From CAKZSB01 sp964646405 (lineage in GTDB: Bacteria; Pseudomonadota; Gammaproteobacteria; Granulosicoccales; Granulosicoccaceae), in assembly GCA_964646405.1 (NCBI GenBank), contig CAZYDV010000016.1, forward strand, positions 1 to 39,278: 39,278 bases of DNA, in the 5' to 3' direction. The position numbers were made by a program, and so were the translations under genes. Of this stretch, positions 24,628 through 32,833 are shown in pieces (position 1 is the first letter of the stretch; each line of letters starts with the position of its first letter). The notes below the pieces were generated by a model that saw nothing but the letters and a program-made list of their open reading frames with translations, had not been told where the DNA came from and did not search any database.

Positions 24628-25159
24628 TTTTATTTGCGCGGTGAGCATGACATTGCTAACAAACACTACGGCAACAATGGCGGATTTTTCGCACGATCAC
24701 CGCCCCGACCTCGGTGCGCCGGCAAATACCGCGAATGTGGCCCGGTGGAACATCAGCGTTTTTCCCGACGGTGATGGCCTGCCGAACGGATCTGGCAGTG
24801 TGGAGACTGGCGCCACGCTCTACGCCAATCTGTGCAGCGGCTGCCACGGCACCCATGGCGAAGGCGCATTGGCAGAAGAGCTGGCCGGTGGCGAAGGCAC
24901 CCTGACCGATCGCTACCCGGACAAGACCATCGGCCTGTACTGGCCTTACGCTACGACGATTTTCGATAGCATTCGCCGCTCCATGCCGTTGCAGGCACCC
25001 GGCTCACTCAGCAATGACGACAGCTACGCACTCACCGCTTTTCTGCTGTACTTAAACGGCATCATAGAAATCGACACCGCACTTGATCGCGATGCTTTGA
25101 TCGGCATAAAAATGCCTAATCGCTATGGCTTTGATCCAATCTATCAACCCACACGCTAA
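24614..25159 (+). CDS. SoxD/SorB-like cytochrome c
   Basis: A 181-residue exported c-type cytochrome with one haem site, CSGCH (LYANLCSGCHGTHGEGAL), and a likely axial Met in IGIKMPNRYGFD near the C-terminus. TIGLYWPYATTIFDSIRRSMP and YALTAFLLYLNGII are typical of the cytochromes paired with SoxC-type sulfite dehydrogenases. It would take electrons from the molybdoprotein. The ATG at 24614 overlaps the soxC-like stop by 14 nt; ATG 24620 and TTG 24605 are alternatives. It lacks the features expected of cytochrome cL, so it is unlikely to be XoxG. It is convergent with the unknown gene at 25180. Confidence 0.87.
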   Translation: MFMRNFICAVSMTLLTNTTATMADFSHDHRPDLGAPANTANVARWNISVFPDGDGLPNGSGSVETGATLYANLCSGCHGTHGEGALAEELAGGEGTLTDRYPDKTIGLYWPYATTIFDSIRRSMPLQAPGSLSNDDSYALTAFLLYLNGIIEIDTALDRDALIGIKMPNRYGFDPIYQPTR

Positions 25160-25179
25160 CACACCTGCGGGCTTACTCT

Positions 25180-25677
25180 CTATCGCCCTTCTGGCGCTGA
25201 CACAAAACAGAACACCTCCGAACGGTCGGATTCGCTGAGCGAGTCGGCCAGTTGCTTGAACGGTGCCTCAGGCAGCGCGCCGGCAGCATCACCCACCTGA
25301 TAGCGAGCGAGAAACGAGTTGTATTGCTGATCGCAGGCAAAATACTGTTCGCTGGCAACCCAGGGCTGACCCGTGGCCGTGACCGGGCTGAACGATGAGG
25401 AAAAAATCACGTATTCGGTTTGCCCGTCGTGCTCGCGCTTGCCGCCGATCAGGTTGTGCACAGAGACATGGGTGATTTCATAGGTGGCATCGCCAAACAC
25501 AATCGTGCCGCCAACGACATCGGTACGACTGTTGCCCGACAGTGAAAAGGCTAAAGAGGCCTCACCGTCACCAGAAGCCTCGCCCACCAGCAATACGTCG
25601 GCATATAGCGATGTGCAAAGGCCCAGCGTGGCGAGGGCGGTCAGTAATTTCACACAAAACAGGCGACAGGCGCGCAT
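25180..25677 (-). CDS. Secreted protein of unknown function, end of maturation operon B
   Basis: A 165-residue exported protein not recognised. It has a signal peptide (CVKLLTALATLGLCTSLYA, about 8-26) and a beta-rich domain with repeated Gly/Ser/Thr (GEASGDGEASLAFSLSGNSR, DVVGGTIVFGDATYEITHVS). Two cysteines remain in the mature part (FACDQQYNSF, VFCFVSAP). The start is ATG 25677, with GGGGGGAAA five nt upstream; a longer frame to 25824 overlaps mxaL and has no family features. It lies 85 bp after mxaL copy B, in the place where copy A carries the SoxH-like hydrolase. Confidence 0.65.
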   Translation of the reverse strand: MRACRLFCVKLLTALATLGLCTSLYADVLLVGEASGDGEASLAFSLSGNSRTDVVGGTIVFGDATYEITHVSVHNLIGGKREHDGQTEYVIFSSSFSPVTATGQPWVASEQYFACDQQYNSFLARYQVGDAAGALPEAPFKQLADSLSESDRSEVFCFVSAPEGR

Positions 25678-25762
25678 GGATTTCCCCCCGGGGAAAATGA
25701 TCGTCGATGGTTTCAGTATCCACAACGTCGACCGCATCTGCAAGTGCCGGATCGGCAGTTTT

Positions 25763-26662
25763 TCAAGCCGATAAACGACGACCAAACGACGGTCGGAATC
25801 GCCACAGCAACAGTAGCAACGCAAGTGTTGCCGGAATCCAGCGAAAGTCTACGAGCACCGTCTGCGGTGTTGAATAGGTGTTGGTCAGCGCCAGATCGGC
25901 CAGTTGCTCAGGCGCGTCCGGCGCCAGGTAATGCAACTGTGACAAACGCCCAAGCGTCGCCAGATGTGTATCACGCCGACGGGACAATTCCTCGTTGCTC
26001 GGACTGCCATCCTGGCGCTGTATGACTTCCTCGGCGCTCCAGTAACCACTCACTGCGCCGTTTTCATCGAGTTTTGGAATACGCACTGGCACGGTACCCC
26101 CAATGCCCGCAATAATTCCGTTTACCTGATACTCGCTGGCGTTGGGCATGCCGCGACTGCCGGCCCTGAGCGGCGGCGCTTCGTGTCCATCGGTCATGAA
26201 AACCACATGGCTGCCATCGGCCAGCTCATCAACCGCACGCATACTCTGGTGCAACCCCTTACCGATGCCGCTGGCATCGCTCCAGCGCATAGTGCCACCG
26301 ATCATTTCAAGCGCAGCCAGCAAACCTTCGTAGTGTTCGCACACCTCCACCGGCACCAACAGTGTAAGCACCCGTCGGCCGGTGAAGATGCTCCATCCAA
26401 TTCGCGATCCACACGGCAAACGCGTGAGCAGATTTGCCGCCGCCGCTTTCGAAAAAACCAACCGACTGACCGCTTCATCACCGATAAATCGATCAGTCAC
26501 ATTCATACTTTGTGAAATATCAAACGTGACCAGAAAACTATAGGCCGGCGCCTGGCGCGCATAGGGTCGAAGCCATACACTCACCAGCAACAGCAATAGT
26601 GCAGCCACGATGACGGCGTTGTGTCGAAAAAAAGCCCTTGTGTTTGACAGCAAATCGTTCAA
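25763..26662 (-). CDS. mxaL: MxaL-like von Willebrand A membrane protein (copy B)
   Basis: A 299-residue counterpart of the protein at 10128: an N-terminal membrane helix (about 16-31), a vWA domain with DISQS (48-52, a standard MIDAS, unlike DITQS in copy A) and a C-terminal helix (about 275-290). LPCGSRIGWSIFTG, VEVCEHYEGL, FMTDGHEAPP and RIPKLDENGAVSGYW align one-to-one with copy A. Its TTG start overlaps the mxaK stop (TTGA). It is about 25 residues shorter than copy A, mostly in the segment before the C-terminal helix. Confidence 0.82.
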   Translation of the reverse strand: MNDLLSNTRAFFRHNAVIVAALLLLLVSVWLRPYARQAPAYSFLVTFDISQSMNVTDRFIGDEAVSRLVFSKAAAANLLTRLPCGSRIGWSIFTGRRVLTLLVPVEVCEHYEGLLAALEMIGGTMRWSDASGIGKGLHQSMRAVDELADGSHVVFMTDGHEAPPLRAGSRGMPNASEYQVNGIIAGIGGTVPVRIPKLDENGAVSGYWSAEEVIQRQDGSPSNEELSRRRDTHLATLGRLSQLHYLAPDAPEQLADLALTNTYSTPQTVLVDFRWIPATLALLLLLWRFRPSFGRRLSA

Positions 26663-27213
26663 GGCAGGTTGTCTGCTTCAAAATCGGGAACAATCACTCT
26701 GACACTTTTCGGTGGCGGCCCCTTATTGCTGTTGTCTGTATCGCGCTCGGGGGCCACGCGCAACGCCAGCTCAAGATTGTACCGCGCATCCCAATCGGTG
26801 GGATTGTGTTGCAATAAATCCCGGTAGCGCTGCTTTGCAATTTCAAGTAGCGCCCGTGTGGTACCCCCTGGCAAGTCTTCTCTTGTGCCTTCCCGCAGAT
26901 ACAGGTTAGCCAGATTAAAGCGCGCCACCTGCCCTGGCAATTGCTCCGAGTAGCGATCGACCAGGGCTACGAACATCGCCTCCGCCGCTTCGAAATTTTC
27001 GCCCGCTGCGAGCGCGTTGGCCGTGGCGAGTGCGATGGCCGGGTTGGCATCGCCCACTGGTGCCAGTGGCGATTCTGTCAATACCGATGGAACGCGATCA
27101 ACAGCCGCCACGGTTTCGCGGTACTGTATCTGCTGCCATCCGTGCCAGAGTGATACGACCAATGCGCAGGCGCTAACGGCGCCGAACAGGCTGTGCATGG
27201 TTCGGCGCCTCAT
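26659..27213 (-). CDS. mxaK: MxaK-like TPR protein (copy B)
   Basis: A 184-residue membrane-anchored protein: one N-terminal helix (MHSLFGAVSACALVVSLWHG), an Ala-rich helical region (ATANALAAGENFEAAEAMFVAL) and a TPR-like unit (AKQRYRDLLQHNPTDWDARY). The tail GPPPKSVRVIVPDFE is also faintly echoed by the acidic tail of copy A. The start is ATG 27213, overlapping the mxaC stop by 4 nt; the frame up to 27267 is not needed. It sits after mxaC and before mxaL, the usual R-S-A-C-K-L order. Confidence 0.72.
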   Translation of the reverse strand: MRRRTMHSLFGAVSACALVVSLWHGWQQIQYRETVAAVDRVPSVLTESPLAPVGDANPAIALATANALAAGENFEAAEAMFVALVDRYSEQLPGQVARFNLANLYLREGTREDLPGGTTRALLEIAKQRYRDLLQHNPTDWDARYNLELALRVAPERDTDNSNKGPPPKSVRVIVPDFEADNLP

Positions 27214-28217
27214 TGTGACAACCCTCGCCGAAACCACGCCATCAGCACAAGCCCCGCGCAGCCACACAACGCGGCTATAAAAAAGTAACGACTCAAATCC
27301 TGCCCGGGTATGCGCTCAAAGTAACTCAAAGGCTGGTTGTGTTGGGAGTCTATAGCTGCAACTGCCTCACCCATCGACACTTCATCATCCGCCTCAAACA
27401 CCTGATAGGGAGTGCCCAGATCCTTGAAGAAAAGGTGCAAAGCAATCTCATCAGAAATTTTGTCAGCTCGGGTGCCAATGGTGTCTGCCTGCTCGAAGTT
27501 GGCATTGTTGATACCGCTTTTTACATAGATGAAATAGAGGCTGATTTTGTTCTGTTGTAACCCTTCACTGATTTTGCGGCGCGTATCTTTATCCAGTTTG
27601 GCCCCACCATCCGAAACCAGCAACAGCACCCGGCTGCCGGTATACGGCCGCTGATCGAAAGCCTGTATCGCCGACAGCAGCGCCGCCCCCATATTCGTCT
27701 CTTTTGCACCGCGACCAATCGAACTGGCATCTAGCACCCCCTGCAACAATCGGGTGTCACTGGTGAATTGCGCCACGCGCATCGGCGTGACGTGAAACAA
27801 GGTCAACGCATAGCGGTTTTTCGGACGCTTTTGCAGCAGCCATTCCAGCGCGCCTCTGGCGATATCATTCTTTGACTGGGTTTTCTGCTTGGCCTGATAG
27901 TCCTTTCGGATCTTGCGCCGGATGAACGAGTCCATACTGGCACTTCGATCCAGCAGTATTGATATCTCTGCACCGCGCCCAATGCGCTCCACCTGACCAT
28001 CACGGCCGGCAGGTGCCGCCAGACCGACCAGCAGCAGTGCCAGCGTCACGACAGCAAGTGTCAGCCACACACGGTGTAATCGCTTGCCCGTTTGATCAAC
28101 CGGAATCCACGCAAGCCACGGGATCGGTTGCACATCGCGCCGATTAGGCACCAGAGGCAACAGCGCCAGTGGCAACAGGATCAGCAACAACGGTCGCAAA
28201 AATTCGACACCGAACAT
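27210..28217 (-). CDS. mxaC: MxaC-like von Willebrand A membrane protein (copy B)
   Basis: A 335-residue BatA-like protein with two N-terminal helices (about 5-24, 50-69), a vWA domain (ISILLDRSASMDSF, MIDAS aspartate at 90; ETNMGAALLSAIQAF; VLLLVSDGG) and a C-terminal helix (about 305-325). I place the start at ATG 28217, one base after the mxaA stop with GGTGG 9 nt before it, which aligns it with copy A. GTG 28229 is the alternative. A basic stretch (RRKIRKDYQAKQKTQSK) follows the MIDAS and is absent from copy A. Confidence 0.83.
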   Translation of the reverse strand: MFGVEFLRPLLLILLPLALLPLVPNRRDVQPIPWLAWIPVDQTGKRLHRVWLTLAVVTLALLLVGLAAPAGRDGQVERIGRGAEISILLDRSASMDSFIRRKIRKDYQAKQKTQSKNDIARGALEWLLQKRPKNRYALTLFHVTPMRVAQFTSDTRLLQGVLDASSIGRGAKETNMGAALLSAIQAFDQRPYTGSRVLLLVSDGGAKLDKDTRRKISEGLQQNKISLYFIYVKSGINNANFEQADTIGTRADKISDEIALHLFFKDLGTPYQVFEADDEVSMGEAVAAIDSQHNQPLSYFERIPGQDLSRYFFIAALCGCAGLVLMAWFRRGLSQ

Positions 28218-28218
28218 G

Positions 28219-29106
28219 TCAGCGTCCACCGCTGCTGTGTGATTTTTCCAATCGATAGAGCTTATGGATCAACTGATCGACATCCATATCAGCATCCTGC
28301 ACTTGCTGACCTCTGTCCTGCTGAAAAAACCGAATCGCCGACAGCTGATAGAATTTTTCGATCGCCGGTCGCACAGACGCAAGCCAGGGTGCAGCGATAA
28401 ACAGTTCGTCTATCGTCGACGGATTGATACTCTTGCCAGCAGTGTCATTAAAAGCATGGTGCAAGGTGATCCAGCTTTGATCATCACTGCGATCCAACCG
28501 CTTTATCGCCTTTTGCGCTTTGGCAAATGGCAAGACACGTCTGTCGCTGAATTGCCGGTACAACCACCAGAACAGCCATAACAAAAGCGTTGCGGCCAGT
28601 ACCAGCAGGCTATGGGTCAGACTCGATACCGCATGCGGCGTTATTACCGATTGCGCGGTTCGATCGGGCTTCATTTGTGTACCCGGTTCCGCGTCACTCG
28701 CATCCACCAATAGTGGGCTGATCGAAAACGACCACTCGGGGATATCAAGCAAAGTTCCGTCAGCCCCCTCCAACTGTAATGCCGGAATGGCGGTGAGTCG
28801 GGTGTGGATCGGCGCGTTGATAATCTGATAGCGCAACTGCATTGATTCGCCGCCTGTTGAATCGACGTTGTCGTACCGAATCGGCAGTCTCACCAGATAG
28901 GCGCTGATCCGTTGTGCCTGGGCGAATTGCGAGTCTGTGGACGCGGGGCTAAAACCCGTAATACGTTGCACCAGTATATCGCCGATCGTATAGCCAAAGT
29001 CGCGCGCCGGTTGTTGCACGTTGGTATCGGCCGATGTAAACACAGGATTCGCGAACAGCAACAGGGTTAGCACAAACACTTGACAGTGTGCCGCAAGCTT
29101 GATCAT
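28219..29106 (-). CDS. mxaA: MxaA-like methanol dehydrogenase accessory protein (copy B)
   Basis: A 295-residue counterpart of the gene at 12652: signal peptide (CQVFVLTLLLFANPVFTSA), a periplasmic domain with GYTIGDILVQRITGF (copy A: GYMLGDQITHYLDIRI), a membrane helix (LLVLAATLLLWLFWWLY) and a cytoplasmic helical tail (AQKAIKRLD, LHHAFNDTAGKSI). The domain order matches copy A but the periplasmic part is strongly diverged, which would allow a different client protein. The ATG overlaps the mxaS stop by 4 nt. Confidence 0.78.
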   Translation of the reverse strand: MIKLAAHCQVFVLTLLLFANPVFTSADTNVQQPARDFGYTIGDILVQRITGFSPASTDSQFAQAQRISAYLVRLPIRYDNVDSTGGESMQLRYQIINAPIHTRLTAIPALQLEGADGTLLDIPEWSFSISPLLVDASDAEPGTQMKPDRTAQSVITPHAVSSLTHSLLVLAATLLLWLFWWLYRQFSDRRVLPFAKAQKAIKRLDRSDDQSWITLHHAFNDTAGKSINPSTIDELFIAAPWLASVRPAIEKFYQLSAIRFFQQDRGQQVQDADMDVDQLIHKLYRLEKSHSSGGR

Positions 29107-29978
29107 GCGCTGTGCTCCATGAAGTAGCGAGACAGAGCTTCAGCATCAAATCCATCGCTTATAAAAAAGGGTACCGCATCGATGGCGGCAAACGCGTTGA
29201 TTATTTCGTCTTTTCGCCTGGCAACGTTATCGCTCCACTGTTGTCTCGCGCTATCGTTTAACCACAGATGCTTTGCGCGCCATGTACCGATCTGTCTCAA
29301 CGATAACCATCGCCCACTATCCGGTGGTTTAATTTCGGCACAATCCCAGATAACAATCGGCACCACCTGTGCACCGGCCAGCGGATCGAGGCGCTTGGCC
29401 AGATCGTCCAGCGACCAGTGAAAATCGCTGCAGATAAAAACCAGTTTTGCACGTGCCGATGCCTCTGCCACGCAGTGTGACAGCGCACTCGCATTCGCAG
29501 CACCAGCGCAGTTAGCCGATGGCACACTGGTGCTGACGAGCTCGGCCATGATTGAACCCACGCCGCGGCCCTGACGCGATGGTACCGTCAGATCTTCACG
29601 GTAGATGCTATCGAACGCCAGCATCGACACCGCATCGCCATAAGCCCCTGCACTAAAGCCCAATGCATTGATGAATTGCGCCGCAACCGACAACTTTGTA
29701 CCGGCCGATCCAAAGTGCATGTTATGCGATACATCGACAATTGCACAGATATCGATCGACGCTCGGTGCTGATTGACACGCACCTGCCACTCGCGCCGCA
29801 AATCGGCAAGGCTTGCACGTAGATCGAGGCGACGCGGATCGGGTTGATCGAGCAGTCGCGCATGGGCGACAAAATTCATCCCCGCACCGCGACTTCGACT
29901 GCGATGCGACCCCGGACGGTTACCGGTGGTGGAGGTGGGCAGACGATAGACGAACTCCGCCGGCGTCATGTCGGTCAC
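29103..29978 (-). CDS. mxaS: MxaS-like DUF58 protein with altered MIDAS (copy B)
   Basis: A 291-residue DUF58/vWA-like protein. QPDPRRLDLRASLADLRREW (45-64) matches the DUF58 segment of copy A. The vWA core begins DICAIVDVSHNMHFG, where the expected DxSxS reads DVSHN (82-86). LVFICSDFHWSLDDLAK corresponds to LVFLVSDFFLEP of copy A. The loss of the second Ser weakens the case for a MIDAS metal site. The GTG start overlaps the moxR stop by 4 nt. Confidence 0.8.
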   Translation of the reverse strand: MTDMTPAEFVYRLPTSTTGNRPGSHRSRSRGAGMNFVAHARLLDQPDPRRLDLRASLADLRREWQVRVNQHRASIDICAIVDVSHNMHFGSAGTKLSVAAQFINALGFSAGAYGDAVSMLAFDSIYREDLTVPSRQGRGVGSIMAELVSTSVPSANCAGAANASALSHCVAEASARAKLVFICSDFHWSLDDLAKRLDPLAGAQVVPIVIWDCAEIKPPDSGRWLSLRQIGTWRAKHLWLNDSARQQWSDNVARRKDEIINAFAAIDAVPFFISDGFDAEALSRYFMEHSA

Positions 29979-31012
29979 GGCGACGGCACTGCCTCGACAA
30001 TAGCCTGCACCAGCAAGGGTGCGATCTCGGCGCGTCGCAATTCATACACCGGGTTGAAGAACACCCGATGGCCCAAAGCGGCGGGCAACACGGCGTGTAC
30101 GTCGTCGGGTGTGACGTAATCGCGATCGGCGAGCCAGGCGACGACCCGCGACGCGCGCGTCAGCGCACTCATACCGCGCGGGCTGGCCCCTGCTAACACC
30201 AACCGGTCCATGTCCACACCCGGCAGAGCAATGCCAAACGCCTGTGGTGACTCGCTGGCGCGCCATACGTCCAGCAGGTATTTTTCTATCGTTGTGCTGG
30301 TGCTGACCTGCGCCTGAATCGACGCGGCCACAGCATTCAGCTCGTGCGCAGGACAAACACCGTGCGGCACAGCATCGATTAGTTGATCGGCGTTGTGATA
30401 GGCCGTATCGATGATCAGCGCACGCCGAATATCATCGTCCTGAGGTGTGGCCATGTTGAGCTCGAACATAAAGCGATCGCGCGCGGCTGATGCCAGCTCG
30501 AACGTCTCTTCTTTCTCAACGCGATTGCGATCGGCAAACACCGTCATGTGCGGAAACCGGTATTCGCGATTAAACGCCGAGACTGATCGCTCTGCCATCG
30601 CGCGCAGTAGTAATGACTGTACCTGCGGACGGGCGCGATTGATCTCGTTGAAGAAAAAGGTGGCAAGCTCCTCCCCGTGACGCAGCAACGGCCCCGGATC
30701 GATTCTGGGCTGGCCATCGGCATCGACGTAAGTATGATAGACGAGATCGTTGGGCATCAGGTCGATGGTGCCCTCAGTGCGTTCGAAAGCGCCACCGGTG
30801 GCACGAGCAAAGGCGCGCAGCACGGTAGTCTTGCCGACGCCCACATCACCCTCAAGTAACACATGGCCACGTGCAAGCAGGGCCACGGCGATCAGTCTGA
30901 CGAGCGCCGATTGCCCAATGACAACACGATTGATTTCGGCCTCGGTATCCAGCACGCGTTGCCGCCAGTGCACGAGCTGCTGCGCTGAGAGATCAGCGGT
31001 AGAGTTGGACAA
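29975..31012 (-). CDS. moxR: MoxR-family AAA+ ATPase (copy B)
   Basis: A 345-residue AAA+ ATPase heading the second maturation operon. Walker A is GDVGVGKT (56-63 region). The Walker B segment is FFFNEINRARPQVQSLLLRA, again with Asn before the Glu as in copy A. SAARDRFMFELNMATP holds the sensor/Arg region. The start is TTG 31012, preceded by GAGGAAAGA. Along its whole length it matches copy A segment by segment (LMPNDLVYHTYV, IDPGPLLRHGE, GASPRGMSALTRASRV), showing that the two modules are paralogous. It is separated from the TRAP genes by about 190 bp. Confidence 0.88.
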   Translation of the reverse strand: MSNSTADLSAQQLVHWRQRVLDTEAEINRVVIGQSALVRLIAVALLARGHVLLEGDVGVGKTTVLRAFARATGGAFERTEGTIDLMPNDLVYHTYVDADGQPRIDPGPLLRHGEELATFFFNEINRARPQVQSLLLRAMAERSVSAFNREYRFPHMTVFADRNRVEKEETFELASAARDRFMFELNMATPQDDDIRRALIIDTAYHNADQLIDAVPHGVCPAHELNAVAASIQAQVSTSTTIEKYLLDVWRASESPQAFGIALPGVDMDRLVLAGASPRGMSALTRASRVVAWLADRDYVTPDDVHAVLPAALGHRVFFNPVYELRRAEIAPLLVQAIVEAVPSP

Positions 31013-31161
31013 TCTTTCCTCACTGCTGCCAGTGGCTGGCAGCCTGTCAACTGAAATTCGGGAAGACGATCAACCCACTTCGCTACCCACATTTGTGGTG
31101 ACAGGTTATATCACAGATTTACAGGCGGACCGGGATTAACCACTCTGGCCCAGTGGAGGCT

Positions 31162-31187
31162 ATCGACCCGCAGCGGCGCGGGTCGAT
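31162..31187 (-). terminator. Hairpin after dctM
   Basis: ATCGACCCGC pairs perfectly with GCGGGTCGAT (10 bp, 6-nt loop) just past the large permease gene. No T-tract follows, so termination may be partial or Rho-dependent. Confidence 0.5.
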
Positions 31188-31204
31188 CCCGATGATCGAA
31201 GACG

Positions 31205-32833
31205 CTACAGGAACAGCGTGACGATCGAAGGCCAGATCAGCAGTACGCTGAGCGCCATCAGTTGCAGGCCGATAAACGGCAGAAAGCCTTTGAATATATC
31301 GGTCAGTGATATGTGCGCTGGCGCTACCGATTTTAGATAAAACGCCGCGGGCCCAAACGGTGGCGATAGAAAACTCACCTGCATGTTCATACAGAACAGC
31401 ACTCCGAACCAGACCGCAACCTGGCGCGGCTCGAGCTGGCCAATAATGCCAATCTCCTCGATCGGCAGTGCTTTGACGATCGGCAGAAAGACCGGGATGA
31501 TCAACAATACAATGCCGACCCAATCCATGAAAGCGCCCATGAACAGCAAAATCACCATCATCGTGAGCAGTACCAGGAACGTTGGCATCTCGGCACCGAC
31601 GATCAGGCCCGCAATATAGGTTGGGCCACCCGCCAGCGTATAGGCGCCGGAAAGCGCCGCCGCACCCACCGTCACCCAGATAATAGTGCCGGTTGAACGC
31701 AGGGTGCGCATGACGCTATCCCACACCAGACCAATCGATGCCTCACCGCGAAACAGCGCGATCAGGAACACAGCCAGTGCCCCCATACCAGCCGCCTCGG
31801 TGATACCGGTGACCCCGCCGTAAATTGAGCCGAGCACAATACCGATCACCGTCAGCGGCGGCACCAGGCCTTTGCCGCGTCGCCAGCCTTCAAGCGATTG
31901 CCGGAAGCCACAGATCAGCACAATGAAGAGCAACGCAGCGATCAGTATGCCGCCCAGGTACGGGATGTGTTCGATCATGCCGAGCACGGGCGGGTCCTGA
32001 TCCTCGGTGAGATTCTGGTTGCGACCCAGCGCGGTGTAGATGCCGATTCTAAGAAGCAACAAAACGGTAGCACCAGCGACAAGAAAAGCCAGAAAGCCCA
32101 AGAACATGCGCCCTTTCTGCCAGCCTTGCGGATCCCCTTCCTCCGGTTCCGGCAAAGGGGCCAGAGACGGATTAATCCGGGTGCGAATCATGATGTAGAT
32201 GATGATAAAACTGGCGAGCATAAACCCGGGTACAAACGCCCCGGTGAACAGAGCCTTGATCGAAGTTTCAGTGATCAAACCATAAATAATCAATACGATG
32301 GAGGGCGGAATCATGGTGCCCAGCGAACCCGACGCGCAGATGGTGCCGATGGCCAGATTCTGGTTGTAGCCCAGGCGCAGCATTTGCGGCAGCGCAATCA
32401 ACCCGAGCAATACCACCTCGCCACCGATAATGCCTGACATTGCAGCCAGCAAAACCGCCATTAGCGAGGTGACGATAGCGATACCACCGCGGGTGCGACT
32501 CAACCAGAAGTTCAACGCATCGTACATCGACTTGGCAATGCCGGATCGCTCGAGCAACGATGCCATAAAAATAAACAGCGGCACGGAAATCAGCACGTAC
32601 TCGGTGGTTAGATCAAATATTTTCTGCGTGAGGATATACAGCGGGCCAGTGCCTGGCCTGCTGGTCAGGAGCCCCTCTCCAAAACTCATTGGATTGGTGA
32701 GCAGAGTGGGCTCGAACTTCATGATCATGACAACCAGCGCCATCACCGCAGAGGCGAGCCCAAGCGGCATGCCGATCGCCAGGGTAAACAGCAGCCCCAG
32801 AATCAGCACAATTGATATGGTTGAAATATCCAT
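31205..32833 (-). CDS. dctM: TRAP transporter large permease (DctM/FcbT3-type)
   Basis: A 542-residue inner-membrane permease with about 12 or more hydrophobic segments. LAIGMPLGLASAVMALVVM, LLAAMSGIIGGEVVLLGLIALP, TICASGSLGTMIPPSIVLIIYG and FMDWVGIVLLIIPVFLPI are typical DctM signatures. It is about 100 residues longer than standard DctM, with an insert (about 225-330) of a charged loop and extra helices. That form goes with the mannitol/chloroaromatic (FcbT) or 2-oxoacid (Tak) type. Its ATG shares a base with the dctQ stop (TGATG). It moves an organic acid with Na+ together with DctQ and DctP. Confidence 0.92.
   Translation of the reverse strand: MDISTISIVLILGLLFTLAIGMPLGLASAVMALVVMIMKFEPTLLTNPMSFGEGLLTSRPGTGPLYILTQKIFDLTTEYVLISVPLFIFMASLLERSGIAKSMYDALNFWLSRTRGGIAIVTSLMAVLLAAMSGIIGGEVVLLGLIALPQMLRLGYNQNLAIGTICASGSLGTMIPPSIVLIIYGLITETSIKALFTGAFVPGFMLASFIIIYIMIRTRINPSLAPLPEPEEGDPQGWQKGRMFLGFLAFLVAGATVLLLLRIGIYTALGRNQNLTEDQDPPVLGMIEHIPYLGGILIAALLFIVLICGFRQSLEGWRRGKGLVPPLTVIGIVLGSIYGGVTGITEAAGMGALAVFLIALFRGEASIGLVWDSVMRTLRSTGTIIWVTVGAAALSGAYTLAGGPTYIAGLIVGAEMPTFLVLLTMMVILLFMGAFMDWVGIVLLIIPVFLPIVKALPIEEIGIIGQLEPRQVAVWFGVLFCMNMQVSFLSPPFGPAAFYLKSVAPAHISLTDIFKGFLPFIGLQLMALSVLLIWPSIVTLFL

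Noticed and set aside
24614..25159. Cytochrome c considered as XoxG (cytochrome cL)
   Set aside because: The sequence matches SoxD/SorB-type cytochromes and overlaps the soxC-like gene, so it is assigned to that partner.
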